Numbered from the stretch's first letter, positions 9,494 through 17,041 are shown. The stretch: 64,000 nt of DNA from Sphingomonas sp. 1F27F7B (GCF_005503355.1 NZ_SCMK01000007.1:62001-126000); one strand, 5' to 3'. A program made the numbers and translations. The notes: generated from the sequence alone by a model not told the origin.

Positions 9494-9745
9494 CTACCGC
9501 CTGCGGCGCCGCGCACGCCATAGCGTGAGGATTGCCGCGCTCGCAACGAGAAGCACGAACAGGGCGGAGCCGATCGCCAGTGCCTCGTCGGCGGCGGCCA
9601 TGCGCTCGGCCAGGCCCCGCGCGCAGCGCTCGCGAGAGCCGTGGCAGTAGCGTAGCGCTAGGACGTGGAGGCCCAGCGTCGCCCAATAGGCAGCCATGGC
9701 CAGCATCGCGGCCAGCAATAGGGCGATACGTCGTCCCGTCGGCAT
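9494..9745 (-). CDS. small two-helix membrane protein, unrecognised
   Basis: An 83-residue protein (88 if the upstream in-frame ATG at 9760 is used) sitting head-to-tail against purC. It has two hydrophobic helices (IALLLAAMLAMAAYW and ALFVLLVASAAILTLW), a loop with two Cys (RYCHGSRERCARG) and an Arg-rich C-terminus that fits the positive-inside rule. No good ribosome site is visible and I recognise no family. The hydrophobic pattern makes a real gene more likely than a shadow. Confidence 0.5.
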   Translation of the reverse strand: MPTGRRIALLLAAMLAMAAYWATLGLHVLALRYCHGSRERCARGLAERMAAADEALAIGSALFVLLVASAAILTLWRARRRRR

Positions 9746-9833
9746 TACCGAGGATAGCATTGCCGCGATCGATCGGCCATTGCCCGAACTCCGGCCTTGC
9801 AGCACGGCGCGCGGGAGGCCATAGGCCCTGCGC

Positions 9834-10064
9834 ATGAAGCTCCGCATCATCGTCACCTTGAAGAACGGCGTGCTCGATCCCCAGGGCAAGGCCATCCAGC
9901 ACGCTTTGGCCGGCCTCGGCTTCGAGGGCGTCGAGGACGTCCGCGCCGGCAAGATCTTCGAGCTCGAGCTCGCGGACTCGACCAGTGACGAGGCCGTGGA
10001 CGAGATGTGCCGCAAGCTGTTCGCCAACACCGTCATCGAAAACTACCGGGTGGAAAAGCTGTGA
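9834..10064 (+). CDS. purS: phosphoribosylformylglycinamidine synthase subunit PurS
   Basis: Small structural subunit of the three-part FGAM synthase (PurS, PurQ, PurL) found in Gram-positives and alphaproteobacteria. 76 residues, the normal length; the [15 protein letters not shown] motif and the C-terminal NTVIENYRV block are diagnostic. Its stop overlaps the GTG start of purQ by four bases (GTGA), so the two are translationally coupled. purL is not in the window. Confidence 0.96.
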   Translation: MKLRIIVTLKNGVLDPQGKAIQHALAGLGFEGVEDVRAGKIFELELADSTSDEAVDEMCRKLFANTVIENYRVEKL

Positions 10065-10726
10065 AGACCGCAGTCATCGTCTTTCCGGGCTCCAACTGCG
10101 ATCGCGACATCGCAGTCGCGCTGGAGGCGGTGACAGGCGTGAAGCCCGAAATGGTGTGGCATGGCGAGAGCGAGTTGCCCGCCGGCCTCGGCCTGATCGC
10201 CCTGCCCGGCGGCTTCTCCTATGGCGATTATCTGCGCTGCGGCGCGATCGCGGCGCGCTCGCCGGTGGTGCAGGCAGTGGTCGCGGCTGCCGACAAGGGC
10301 ATGCCGGTGATCGGCATCTGCAACGGCTTCCAGGTGCTCACTGAAACCGGGCTGCTGCCCGGCGCGCTGATGCGCAACGCGAGCCTCAACTTCGTTTGCC
10401 GCGACGTGCCGCTGACGGTGGACAATTCGCAGTCGATCTTCACTTCGGCCTATCGCTCCGGTGAAGCGATCACGATTCCCGTGGCGCATCATGACGGCAA
10501 TTATTTCGCCGATGCCGAGACACTCGACCGGATCGAAGGCGAAGGCCGCGTGGCCTTCCGCTACGCCGCCGACATCAACGGCTCGGCCCGCAACATCGCC
10601 GGCGTGCTCAACAAGGCCGGCAACGTGCTGGGCATGATGCCGCACCCCGAGCGCCGCATCGAAGCCGCGCATGGCGGCACCGATGGCCGTCGCCTGTTCG
10701 AAGGACTGCTCGAGGCAGTGGCGTAA
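10061..10726 (+). CDS. purQ: phosphoribosylformylglycinamidine synthase subunit PurQ
   Basis: Glutamine amidotransferase subunit that supplies ammonia to PurL. 221 residues. A class I glutaminase triad is visible: the nucleophile Cys in GICNGFQVL (about residue 87) and His/Glu in [10 protein letters not shown] near the C-terminus. The N-terminus [15 protein letters not shown] is typical. The start is GTG at 10061 inside the GTGA overlap with purS; a further upstream ATG frame (10007) lies wholly within purS and is unlikely. Confidence 0.96.
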   Translation: MKTAVIVFPGSNCDRDIAVALEAVTGVKPEMVWHGESELPAGLGLIALPGGFSYGDYLRCGAIAARSPVVQAVVAAADKGMPVIGICNGFQVLTETGLLPGALMRNASLNFVCRDVPLTVDNSQSIFTSAYRSGEAITIPVAHHDGNYFADAETLDRIEGEGRVAFRYAADINGSARNIAGVLNKAGNVLGMMPHPERRIEAAHGGTDGRRLFEGLLEAVA

Positions 10727-10998
10727 GCCGCGCCCTTCGCTTCCAGTTTCCGCCATCGCCATCCCGGACTTACCCCGGGGGACGCCTTGCCGCGCATGTC
10801 GAACATATGGCCTGCCGCGCAGTGGATCCCGGCACAGGACCCGGATGACGGGCGCTTTCTCGCATCCCTATCCAAATAGGCTTGCGGTTTCGCAGGAATC
10901 ATGCGATGGATGCGCCATCATGACTGCGATCACTCTCCCTTCGCGAGCGCGACCCGGCACCTGTCGACATTGACGGACCGCGTTGCTGCGCCCGTTCT

Positions 10999-11076
10999 CA
11001 GGGTGTAGCCCAAGAGAGTCAAAGCGTCCGGCCTGAAACCGGGACGTTGCGGGTTCAAATCCCGTCGCCCTGACCA
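10999..11076 (+). tRNA. tRNA-like gene of uncertain isotype (anticodon TGA by stem pairing, GAA by U33 rule)
   Basis: The acceptor stem CAGGGTG (10999-11005) pairs fully with CGCCCTG (11066-11072), followed by discriminator A and an encoded CCA. The T arm is good: GCGGG, loop TTCAAAT, CCCGT. The variable loop is five bases, so it is a class I tRNA. The anticodon stem TCCGG/CCGGG leaves loop CCTGAAA, which places C at position 33 and TGA as anticodon. Forcing the universal U33 gives GAA (Phe) but breaks the stem. The D arm pairs at only two positions and the loop lacks the GG pair. It could be a degenerate copy, a non-standard tRNA, or a tRNA-derived RNA. Confidence 0.5.
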
Positions 11077-11204
11077 GACTCCCGAAAATCAACGCTTTTC
11101 TGAGCTTCCCTGTGGTGGCCGAACGCAATGCAGTGCGCGGTCGGTGTGTGGAACCGATGCTAGACGGGCGCAACTCCCTCCGGTCACACCAGGGATATCG
11201 GCAG

Positions 11205-11276
11205 GTCCGAGTGGCGAAATGGGAACGCAGCGGATTGCAAACCCGCGACGAGCCGGTTCGATTCCGGCCTCGGGCT
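11205..11276 (+). tRNA. tRNA-Cys (GCA), atypical
   Basis: Acceptor GTCCGAG pairs with CTCGGGC (one T-G), discriminator T. D stem GCG/CGC with a loop containing GGG, anticodon loop TTGCAAA with GCA at 11237-11239, T arm GCCGG, TTCGATT, CCGGC. The 3' end reads TCA instead of an encoded CCA, and the anticodon stem has an A31-C39 mismatch. The isotype is clear; whether it is fully functional is less so. Confidence 0.75.
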
Positions 11277-11418
11277 TCAATCGTATCTAGAACCTATTTG
11301 GTTCCTGGCGCGATGATGCGCATCCCCGGCATGGCAACTCTTCGGCGAAGACCAAGGCCCAGGATCCAGGCAGCGCGACACGGAGATCCGGGCCCCGGCC
11401 TCGCCGGGGAGCAGCAGC

Positions 11419-12762
11419 TCAGTTCAGCATATGCGCTCTGCGCTCGCGATGCGACGAGGCCGCCAGCCCGGGCGCCGGATAGGACAGCGGCTTGCCGGCG
11501 CCCGTCACCTGGAAGCGCCCCGCCTGTTCGGCGAGCGTAGCGACCTCCACGGTAAGGTTGCGCGCCGCCGCCGACGTCTCTTCGACCATCGCGGCGTTCT
11601 GCTGGGTCGACTGATCCATCACCCCGATCGCGGTGCTGATCTCCCCGATCGCCGTGGACTGGGCCTGATTGTCCTCGGCCATCTGATTGAGCAGCGTGTG
11701 CACCCCGCTCACATCCTCGGCAATGTTCGCCAGCGCGCCATCGACCTTCTCGACCATCTCCACCGCAGCGAGGATGTCGACCTGGGTAGCGGTGAGCTGC
11801 TCGCGGGCTCGGCCCGCCTCCTCCTCGGCGCGCATGGCCAGCGCGCTGACCAGATCGGCGACGACCGCGAACCCCCTGCCCGCCTCGCCGGCGCGCCCGG
11901 CCTCGACCGCGGCATTCATCGCGAGCACCCGCGTCTGGAACGCGATCTTGTCGAGGCCCTCGATCACCGAGTCGATGCCCTTGGCACTGTCGTTGACCCG
12001 GTTCATCGCCTGGACGGCCTGGTCGACCACCTCGCGGCCGCCCGACACCGTTGCCGTGGCCCCATCGGCGCGCGCCACGGTGCGGCTCGCCGCGGCGGCG
12101 GTTGCCTTGAGGCGCTCGTCCATCTGCGCGATTGCAGCTGAAGTCTGCTCGAGGCTGGCGGCATTCGCCTCGGTACGGCGCGCGAGATCCTCCGACGCCT
12201 GGGCGATCTCGCCCGACCCGGTATGGATCGCCGCACTGCTCTCGCTCACTGCGCCGAGCAAGGTGCGCAGCGAAGCGAGCGCCGCGTTGAAATTGTCGCG
12301 CAGCTTCGCATAGGTGGCGGGATATTCCTCGACGATGTCGGCGGTCAGGTCGCCTTCGGCCAGGCGCTCCAGATTGACGGTCATCCCGCGCACGATTTCG
12401 CCATGATGCTCGGCTTCCTCGTTCTGCCGGATCTGCGCGGCAGCAGTGTCCCGGAACGAGAACATCGCCTTGGTCAGGCGGCCGACGCAGTCGCGATAGT
12501 CGGTGAACTGGATCGGGCTGGCGAGATCGCCGGCGGCCAGCGCCTCCATGCGAACCACCGTCGTCACATAGGGCGTGGCGATCGCATGGCGATACCAGCC
12601 GGCCAGCCCCGCAGCGATCAGCGTGGCGATCACGCCCATGACGAGCGCGAGCTTGGGCACGAGCAGCAATGTCAGCGGCGAGAGCCCGACAAGCCCCACC
12701 ATGGAGCCGAACGACACGAGCAGCTTCTTGCGAATGGGCGCGTTGGCGACGAACCAGTGCAT
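11419..12762 (-). CDS. methyl-accepting chemotaxis protein without a periplasmic sensor domain
   Basis: A 447-residue chemoreceptor. Two adjacent hydrophobic stretches at residues 12-55 (LLVSFGSMVGLVGL, LVMGVIATLIAAGLAGW) leave no room for a periplasmic domain. A HAMP-like region follows (ATPYVTTVVRMEALAAGDL) with a second HAMP-like block (MTVNLERLAEGDLTADI), then the long coiled-coil signalling domain with the hairpin tip KIAFQTRVLAMNAAVEAG and RAGEAGRGFAVVA. The tip deviates from consensus: after FAVVA the usual EVRxLA reads DLVSALA, so the Glu and Arg that contact CheA/CheW in E. coli receptors are Leu and Ser. No CheR pentapeptide is seen at the C-terminus. The start at ATG 12762 was preferred over 12861 because it begins at the first hydrophobic segment. 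No che genes are nearby. Confidence 0.9.
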   Translation of the reverse strand: MHWFVANAPIRKKLLVSFGSMVGLVGLSPLTLLLVPKLALVMGVIATLIAAGLAGWYRHAIATPYVTTVVRMEALAAGDLASPIQFTDYRDCVGRLTKAMFSFRDTAAAQIRQNEEAEHHGEIVRGMTVNLERLAEGDLTADIVEEYPATYAKLRDNFNAALASLRTLLGAVSESSAAIHTGSGEIAQASEDLARRTEANAASLEQTSAAIAQMDERLKATAAAASRTVARADGATATVSGGREVVDQAVQAMNRVNDSAKGIDSVIEGLDKIAFQTRVLAMNAAVEAGRAGEAGRGFAVVADLVSALAMRAEEEAGRAREQLTATQVDILAAVEMVEKVDGALANIAEDVSGVHTLLNQMAEDNQAQSTAIGEISTAIGVMDQSTQQNAAMVEETSAAARNLTVEVATLAEQAGRFQVTGAGKPLSYPAPGLAASSHRERRAHMLN

Positions 12763-12908
12763 GGCAAATCTCTCAGCGGAGGCAACAATATGGTTGCCAC
12801 TCCCCTCGCTATAGAGAACTCGCGCACCGAACCGCCTCGTTCGAGCAATAATACGTAACAATAATTTATGATATTGGACGCAAATACGTAACTTCCGTAA
12901 ATTTGCGC

Positions 12909-13739
12909 CTATACGCGCGCATCGATCCAGGCGAGGACATCGCCCATCACGCTATCCTTGCCGAGATCGGCGAGCAGATCGTGATAATGCCCCTCATAGA
13001 TATTGAGCGTCTTGTCGCTCGACCCGGCGGTCTCGTGGAAGAATTCGCTGCCGTGGCAGACCGTCGCATGATCATCGGTGCCGTGCAGGATGAGCAGCGG
13101 AATGGTGATCGCCGGGAAGCTGTCGCGCAGCCGCTCGTCGGCACGGGCGAGCGCCGCGACGGTGGCGGCGGGCTGGGTCTCGTCCTTGATATAGGGATCG
13201 GCATCGAGCGCGGCCACCACCGCCGGATCCCGCGAAAAGTCGGCGTTCTTGAGCTTGAGCACGCCGAGATGGGGCGCAACGTGCGCGAGCCCCTTGATCG
13301 CAGCGATCAGGAAACCGGGCGCCGGCACCTGGAAGGCAAAGCTCTCGCAAATGAAGCCGGCCAGTTCCGCCTGGTTTTCCAGCGCATAGGTGGCGCCGGT
13401 GACCCCGCCGGCACTGTGGCCGAGCAGAAAGATCTTGAGTCCGGGATGACGCGACTTGGCGATCGCAATCGCTCCGCCGAGATCATCGACATAGTCGGCA
13501 ATGTCTTCCACATAGAAGCGCTCGCCGTCGGAACGCCCGCGTCCGCGCAGATCAGGCGCATAGACCGCGAAGCCGCGCTCGGCCAGCCGCGCCGCGACCC
13601 ATGCATATTGGCCGCCATGCGCATTGAAGCCGTGGCAGATCACCACCACCGCCCGCGCGGCGTCCTCGGGCAGCCAGGAACGGAAGAAGATGTTAACGTG
13701 CCCGGTGCTGCCGAAAGTCTCTTCGGTCGTCGCGGTCAT
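12909..13739 (-). CDS. alpha/beta hydrolase (monoacylglycerol lipase / serine aminopeptidase S33 type)
   Basis: A 276-residue soluble alpha/beta-hydrolase. The oxyanion motif is VICHGFNAHGG, the lid-proximal PDLRGRGRSDG block is typical of monoglyceride lipases, the nucleophile is Ser in GHSAGG (about residue 111), the acid is probably Asp in LHGTDDHAT and the base His in EGHYHDLL. No signal peptide. The likely substrate is a small ester such as a monoglyceride, but this cannot be fixed from sequence. It follows the chemoreceptor gene's start after an AT-rich 146-bp gap and has its own promoter region at 13740-13867. Confidence 0.88.
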   Translation of the reverse strand: MTATTEETFGSTGHVNIFFRSWLPEDAARAVVVICHGFNAHGGQYAWVAARLAERGFAVYAPDLRGRGRSDGERFYVEDIADYVDDLGGAIAIAKSRHPGLKIFLLGHSAGGVTGATYALENQAELAGFICESFAFQVPAPGFLIAAIKGLAHVAPHLGVLKLKNADFSRDPAVVAALDADPYIKDETQPAATVAALARADERLRDSFPAITIPLLILHGTDDHATVCHGSEFFHETAGSSDKTLNIYEGHYHDLLADLGKDSVMGDVLAWIDARV

Positions 13740-13867
13740 GCCCTGCCTCCCTGCTGATTGCCAGTCGAGGATGCCAGCAATTCCGTGCCCTGTCAGCCCT
13801 TCCTTCGGATATGCGCAGACGCAGCGGCCGGAACCGGCCGCCGGACCGGAGCGGGCAGGTCATCGGC

Positions 13868-14617
13868 TCACACCCGCATGGCAAAGGGCGTGAAATCGGT
13901 TCCCGTGTCGAACACATCCACGCCCTCGCGGCGCTTGAGGAAGCCGACGACGAGGTAGGTGACCGGCGTGAGGATCACTTCCCACGCCACCTTGAGCGCC
14001 CATTGGGTGAAGAGCACCTGGATGACGAGCATGGTGGTCCAGCCCTCCGCGCCGAGGAATGCGAGCGGATAGAAGATCAGGCTGTCGACGCCTTCGCCGG
14101 CGATCGTCGAGCCGATGGTGCGGGTCCACAGCATCTTGCCGCCGGTCAGGATCTTCATCCGCGCTAGGACGTAGGAATTGACGAACTCACCCGCCCAGAA
14201 GGCACAGACCGAAGCGAGGACGATGCGCGGCACCTGGCCGAAGATCGTCTCATATGCGGCCTGGTTGCCCCAGCTCGGCGCCGGCGGCAGCGCCACAACC
14301 ACCCAGGACATGAAGGCCATGAATAGCACTGCGCCGGTGCCGGCCCAGATCACCCGGCGGGCACGGGCATAGCCATAGACCTCGGTCAGCACGTCGCCGA
14401 TCACATAGGAGATCGGGAAGAACAGAATGCCGGCCCCGAACGGCCAATAGCCGTTGTAGAAGGGCAGCCAGACCTGCGAGACCTTGCCCGCGCCGAGCAC
14501 GTTGGAAAGCAGGATGATGGCGACGAAGGCGGCCATCACGAAGTCGTAATAGCGGAAATGTCCGCCGCGCAGCGCGTTCGCAGCGACCTGCGCCGGTTTT
14601 CCGTCCCCCTGGCTCAT
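13868..14617 (-). CDS. yhhQ: queuosine precursor transporter (YhhQ / VUT family)
   Basis: An inner-membrane importer of the queuosine precursors preQ0/preQ1, which are used for tRNA wobble-base modification. 249 residues with about six transmembrane helices. Family signatures: SNVLGAGKV near the N-terminus, FFPISYVIGDVLTEVYGYARAR, the AFWAGEFVNSYVLARMK helix, and TIGSTIAGEGVDSLIF with the conserved Asp. The length is slightly above the E. coli protein because of an N-terminal polar tail. It is divergent from the tRNA-Arg gene at 14676 with 58 bp between. Confidence 0.92.
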   Translation of the reverse strand: MSQGDGKPAQVAANALRGGHFRYYDFVMAAFVAIILLSNVLGAGKVSQVWLPFYNGYWPFGAGILFFPISYVIGDVLTEVYGYARARRVIWAGTGAVLFMAFMSWVVVALPPAPSWGNQAAYETIFGQVPRIVLASVCAFWAGEFVNSYVLARMKILTGGKMLWTRTIGSTIAGEGVDSLIFYPLAFLGAEGWTTMLVIQVLFTQWALKVAWEVILTPVTYLVVGFLKRREGVDVFDTGTDFTPFAMRV

Positions 14618-14675
14618 GCCCGGACTATGATCCTGGTTCCGCTACCGTGCAATCCACGCTAGGGCAGCCCTGCGC

Positions 14676-14752
14676 GCGCCCGTAGCTCAGTTGGATAGAG
14701 CACGTGCCTTCTAAGCTCGTGGTCGCTGGTTCGAATCCAGCCGGGCGCGCCA
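14676..14752 (+). tRNA. tRNA-Arg (TCT)
   Basis: A complete cloverleaf: acceptor GCGCCCG with CGGGCGC, discriminator G and encoded CCA (14750-14752); D arm AGCTCAGTTGGATAGAGC; anticodon loop CTTCTAA giving TCT for AGA/AGG codons, with one T-T mismatch in the anticodon stem; T arm GCTGG, TTCGAAT, CCAGC. It reads directly into the tandem repeats that follow. Confidence 0.95.
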
Positions 14753-15024
14753 TTTTTGTTTTGGAGCCTCGCATAAGCTCGGGCGGGCGTTCGCCCTTGC
14801 GAACTCCTGCGGAGTTCGATGTCGCTCCCTCCGGGCGCGCCATTCTCTTTTTGGAACCCTGCACAAGCTCGGGCGGGAGTTCGCCCTTGCGAACCCCTGC
14901 AGGGTTCGAAGGCGCTCCTTTCGGGCGCCATTCTCTCTTTGCAACCCCGCACAAGCTCGGGCGGGCACTCACCCTTGCGAGCCCGCAGGGTTCGAAGTCG
15001 CTCGCTTCGGGCGCTCCGGCCATT
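14753..15024 (+). repeat. three tandem ~90-bp repeats that each end in a copy of the tRNA-Arg 3' segment
   Basis: Units run approximately 14753-14843, 14844-14931 and 14932-15024 (91, 88 and 93 bp). Each has, in order, a T-rich start, GCAyAAGCTCGGGCGGG, the hairpin GTTCGCCCTTGCGAAC (or a variant), a second hairpin of type GAACyCC..GGrGTTC, then a TTCGA element and a GGGCGC..CCATT block that repeats the T-loop and acceptor end of the upstream tRNA. Both hairpins show paired substitutions between units. Period lengths of 91 and 88 are not multiples of three and the third unit changes frame, so coding is not what is conserved. Confidence 0.85.
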
Positions 15025-15416
15025 CGCGGACCGCGGATCACCGAGCCCACAAAATCTTTGTCCGGATATTCGCAATCCTCCGTCTCCTCCTGTGACGGCA
15101 CATGCGCGCATCAGCATCGGAACAAGCTGAAGGGGGAGCCGGGCATCGTGCACCGACCCATGACATCCCAACGCTCACAAAGAAAATAATTTACCGGAAA
15201 ACCATCCGCCCTACCCCGTATTACAGACCGATAATACCAATATCATTCGATCTATTAACGATAAAACTGGGAAAGTGAAACATTCCCTTCACAATATAAG
15301 TAAATATTTCCCCGCGCGAATCGCAATAATATAGAAATTTTATTTTCACGATATTAGGATCGTGGAGACAATATTGCGATGAGCAAGGTAAATTAAACTG
15401 TACAACGGGAGATTGT
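15025..15416 (+). other. gene-free, AT-rich upstream region
   Basis: No protein or RNA gene is recognised. From about 15181 the base composition falls sharply (roughly one third G+C in 15241-15300, against about two thirds nearby), with many ATAAT/TATTA runs. It ends at the ribosome site of the NLP-like gene and is its probable promoter region. Confidence 0.6.
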
Positions 15417-16325
15417 ATGGAAAACCAACTTCAGATGCTGAACGGGTCGCATGACGACAAACGGGGCGCGCGCGCCGGCTCGGGCTCGCTGCCCGTCCGC
15501 TCGCTTGCCATTGCGGCCTTCGGAGCCCTGACCGTGCTGCTGCCGGGAGCGGCGCACGCGCAGGGCTGGCCGGCGCCGGTCGCGCCACTGCCGGAACTGG
15601 CCACTGCGCTCGACAAGCGGTTCCAGCCCGCGATCGATTTCGACACCGACGTCTGCTTCAACGTGCCGGCGGTGAACGCCTCGGGCGCGATCAGCCCGGG
15701 CGCCTCGACCTATGCGACCCGCCCGCCCGCGTCGTGCCGCAATCCCAGCTACCGGACCACGAGCAACGTCTATGTCCGCGCCCGCTGCAACAACGGCTAT
15801 TGCGCCCGCGTCTACAGCTATTTCTGGCAGTCGGACTTCTCGCACGCCTATGACTGGGAATCGGTCATCGTCTGGACGACCGACCAGGGCACCAACAGCA
15901 CCGTGGTCGGCGTCACGCGCGGCGATCATGGCGGCTGGGAAACCCGCGCCACCAGCGGCGGCCAGTTGCGCTTCCAGAGCGACGCGACCGGCCAGCACGT
16001 CAAGATGGTCTATCATTACGAGACCTGGGGCTTCTCGCATCTGTGGCGTTTCTCGAAGACCGACAATGGCGACGAGCCGCCCGAGAACGGCACCGGACAG
16101 TGGCTGATCCAGCCGCTGATCAGCTGGAACGGCTATCCCTCGGCCAGCGTTCGCAACGCGATCTCGAACTATAATTTCGGCAGCGGCAATTTCGACAACA
16201 AGGACGCGCGCTTCTCGGGCGTGCTCGCCGCCGCGCTGAACACGAGCATCACGCCGGGGTTCAACCCCAATGTAGATGCGGGTCCGAACTCGCCGGGCTG
16301 CCCGGCCGGCTCGACCATCTGCTGA
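15417..16325 (+). CDS. secreted NPP1-family (necrosis-inducing, Nep1-like) protein
   Basis: A 302-residue exported protein. After a polar lead of about 25 residues comes a signal peptide core (LAIAAFGALTVLLPGAAHA, cleavage before QGWPAP). The mature part has the NPP1 layout: ATALDKRFQPAIDFDTDVCF, YVRARCNNGYCARVYSYFWQ, the heptapeptide region SHAYDWESVIVW (family GHRHDWE), then a second His region YHYETWGFSHLW. The His, Asp and Glu that bind metal in plant-pathogen NLPs are kept; the second His of the heptapeptide is Tyr and the loop before it is short. Six mature Cys suggest three disulfides. GGGAG lies just upstream of ATG 15417. In pathogens such proteins bind glycosyl inositol phosphorylceramides; sphingomonads make glycosphingolipids themselves, so another role is possible. 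Confidence 0.82.
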   Translation: MENQLQMLNGSHDDKRGARAGSGSLPVRSLAIAAFGALTVLLPGAAHAQGWPAPVAPLPELATALDKRFQPAIDFDTDVCFNVPAVNASGAISPGASTYATRPPASCRNPSYRTTSNVYVRARCNNGYCARVYSYFWQSDFSHAYDWESVIVWTTDQGTNSTVVGVTRGDHGGWETRATSGGQLRFQSDATGQHVKMVYHYETWGFSHLWRFSKTDNGDEPPENGTGQWLIQPLISWNGYPSASVRNAISNYNFGSGNFDNKDARFSGVLAAALNTSITPGFNPNVDAGPNSPGCPAGSTIC

Positions 16326-16400
16326 CCGACTCCGCCCCGCGCCGCCGCACCCCCGCGGCGCGGGGCGGAACCCCGACGACGTTCCGCCATCGAGGTGCAC

Positions 16401-16789
16401 ATGGGAAGGGATCGCAAGGTCGCGCCGCGACAGGCGCTCATGCTGGGATGCGCGGCAGCGATCGTCGCGGCCGGAGCCTGGCTCGTGCAGCGGAGCGCGG
16501 ACGGCACAGGCAGGGCCGGGACGATCGCCGCAGGGGCGGGCGCCGGGCCTATCCCTTGCTCACCGAAGTCGATTTCCGCTGCGATGCCGGCGGATGCGCG
16601 GTGACCGCGACGATACCGCCGCCGACCGACGATGCGTTCCTCAAGCAGCGCCAGGAGATGCTGCTCGGCGGCCTGGCCAAAACCGTGGCGGCGGACGGCT
16701 ACACGATGCTCGGGCCGGTCCAGATGGACGAAGTCGCGTTCAACGTCTTCCATATCCGCGCATCGGTGGCGCCGGCGCGGGCCCGGTAG
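16401..16789 (+). pseudogene. small membrane-anchored protein interrupted by a frameshift
   Basis: The ATG at 16401 (GAGG five bases upstream) opens a frame with a basic start and a transmembrane helix (LMLGCAAAIVAAGAWLV), then a Gly/Ala linker. After about 16530, within a GGGGCGGGCGCCGGG run, protein-like sequence continues in the -1 frame (LLTEVDFRCDAGGCAV, then LKQRQEMLLGGLAKTVAADG) to the stop at 16789. Together they would make one ~130-residue periplasmic-facing protein with a two-Cys motif. Either the gene has a one-base indel or the sequence does at this G run. I recognise no family. Confidence 0.55.
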
Positions 16790-17041
16790 GCCGGACCGGG
16801 CGCCACCCGTCGATCGAGGCCGCGGGCGCGCAAGACGGGCGCCCCGGCAAGCAGGGCGCCCGTCAGGCACCGGCTCGGGCGTCGATCCGGACCGGTACAG
16901 GGATGTATGCCGGCGCAACTGTCGGGTTCAGGTCGCGCCGGCACCCGGGCGCTGTGGCCGGGCGCGCGCCGCATGACGAGGCGGGTGCGACGTAGGACGA
17001 AGATCGAGCGACGAATCCGGTTCGCCGCCGGGCAGCCGAAG

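Larger units (their letters stand above)
10727..11418 (+). other. protein-gene-free interval holding two tRNA-type genes
   Basis: I see no convincing protein gene in these 692 bases. Two tRNA-like genes lie at 10999-11076 and 11205-11276. Antisense open frames over them contain the RATGFEPATS-type peptide that is a known artefact of translating tRNA genes backwards. Confidence 0.6.

Noticed and set aside
10868..11173. A - strand frame containing a RATGFEPATS-type peptide
   Set aside because: This peptide is a known artefact of translating a tRNA gene in reverse.
10999..11276. Idea that one of the nearby tRNAs suppresses the TAG in paoC
   Set aside because: Neither possible anticodon of the first (TGA or GAA) nor GCA of the second can read TAG.
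14625..15189. Open frames on both strands over the tRNA-Arg repeats, with repeated peptide motifs
   Set aside because: Repeat periods of 91 and 88 bp shift the frame and the third unit breaks the peptide pattern, so nucleotide structure, not protein, is conserved.
14676..15416. A prophage or genomic island at the tRNA-Arg gene
   Set aside because: No integrase, phage or transfer gene is present; the tRNA 3' copies are close tandem repeats, not distant att sites.
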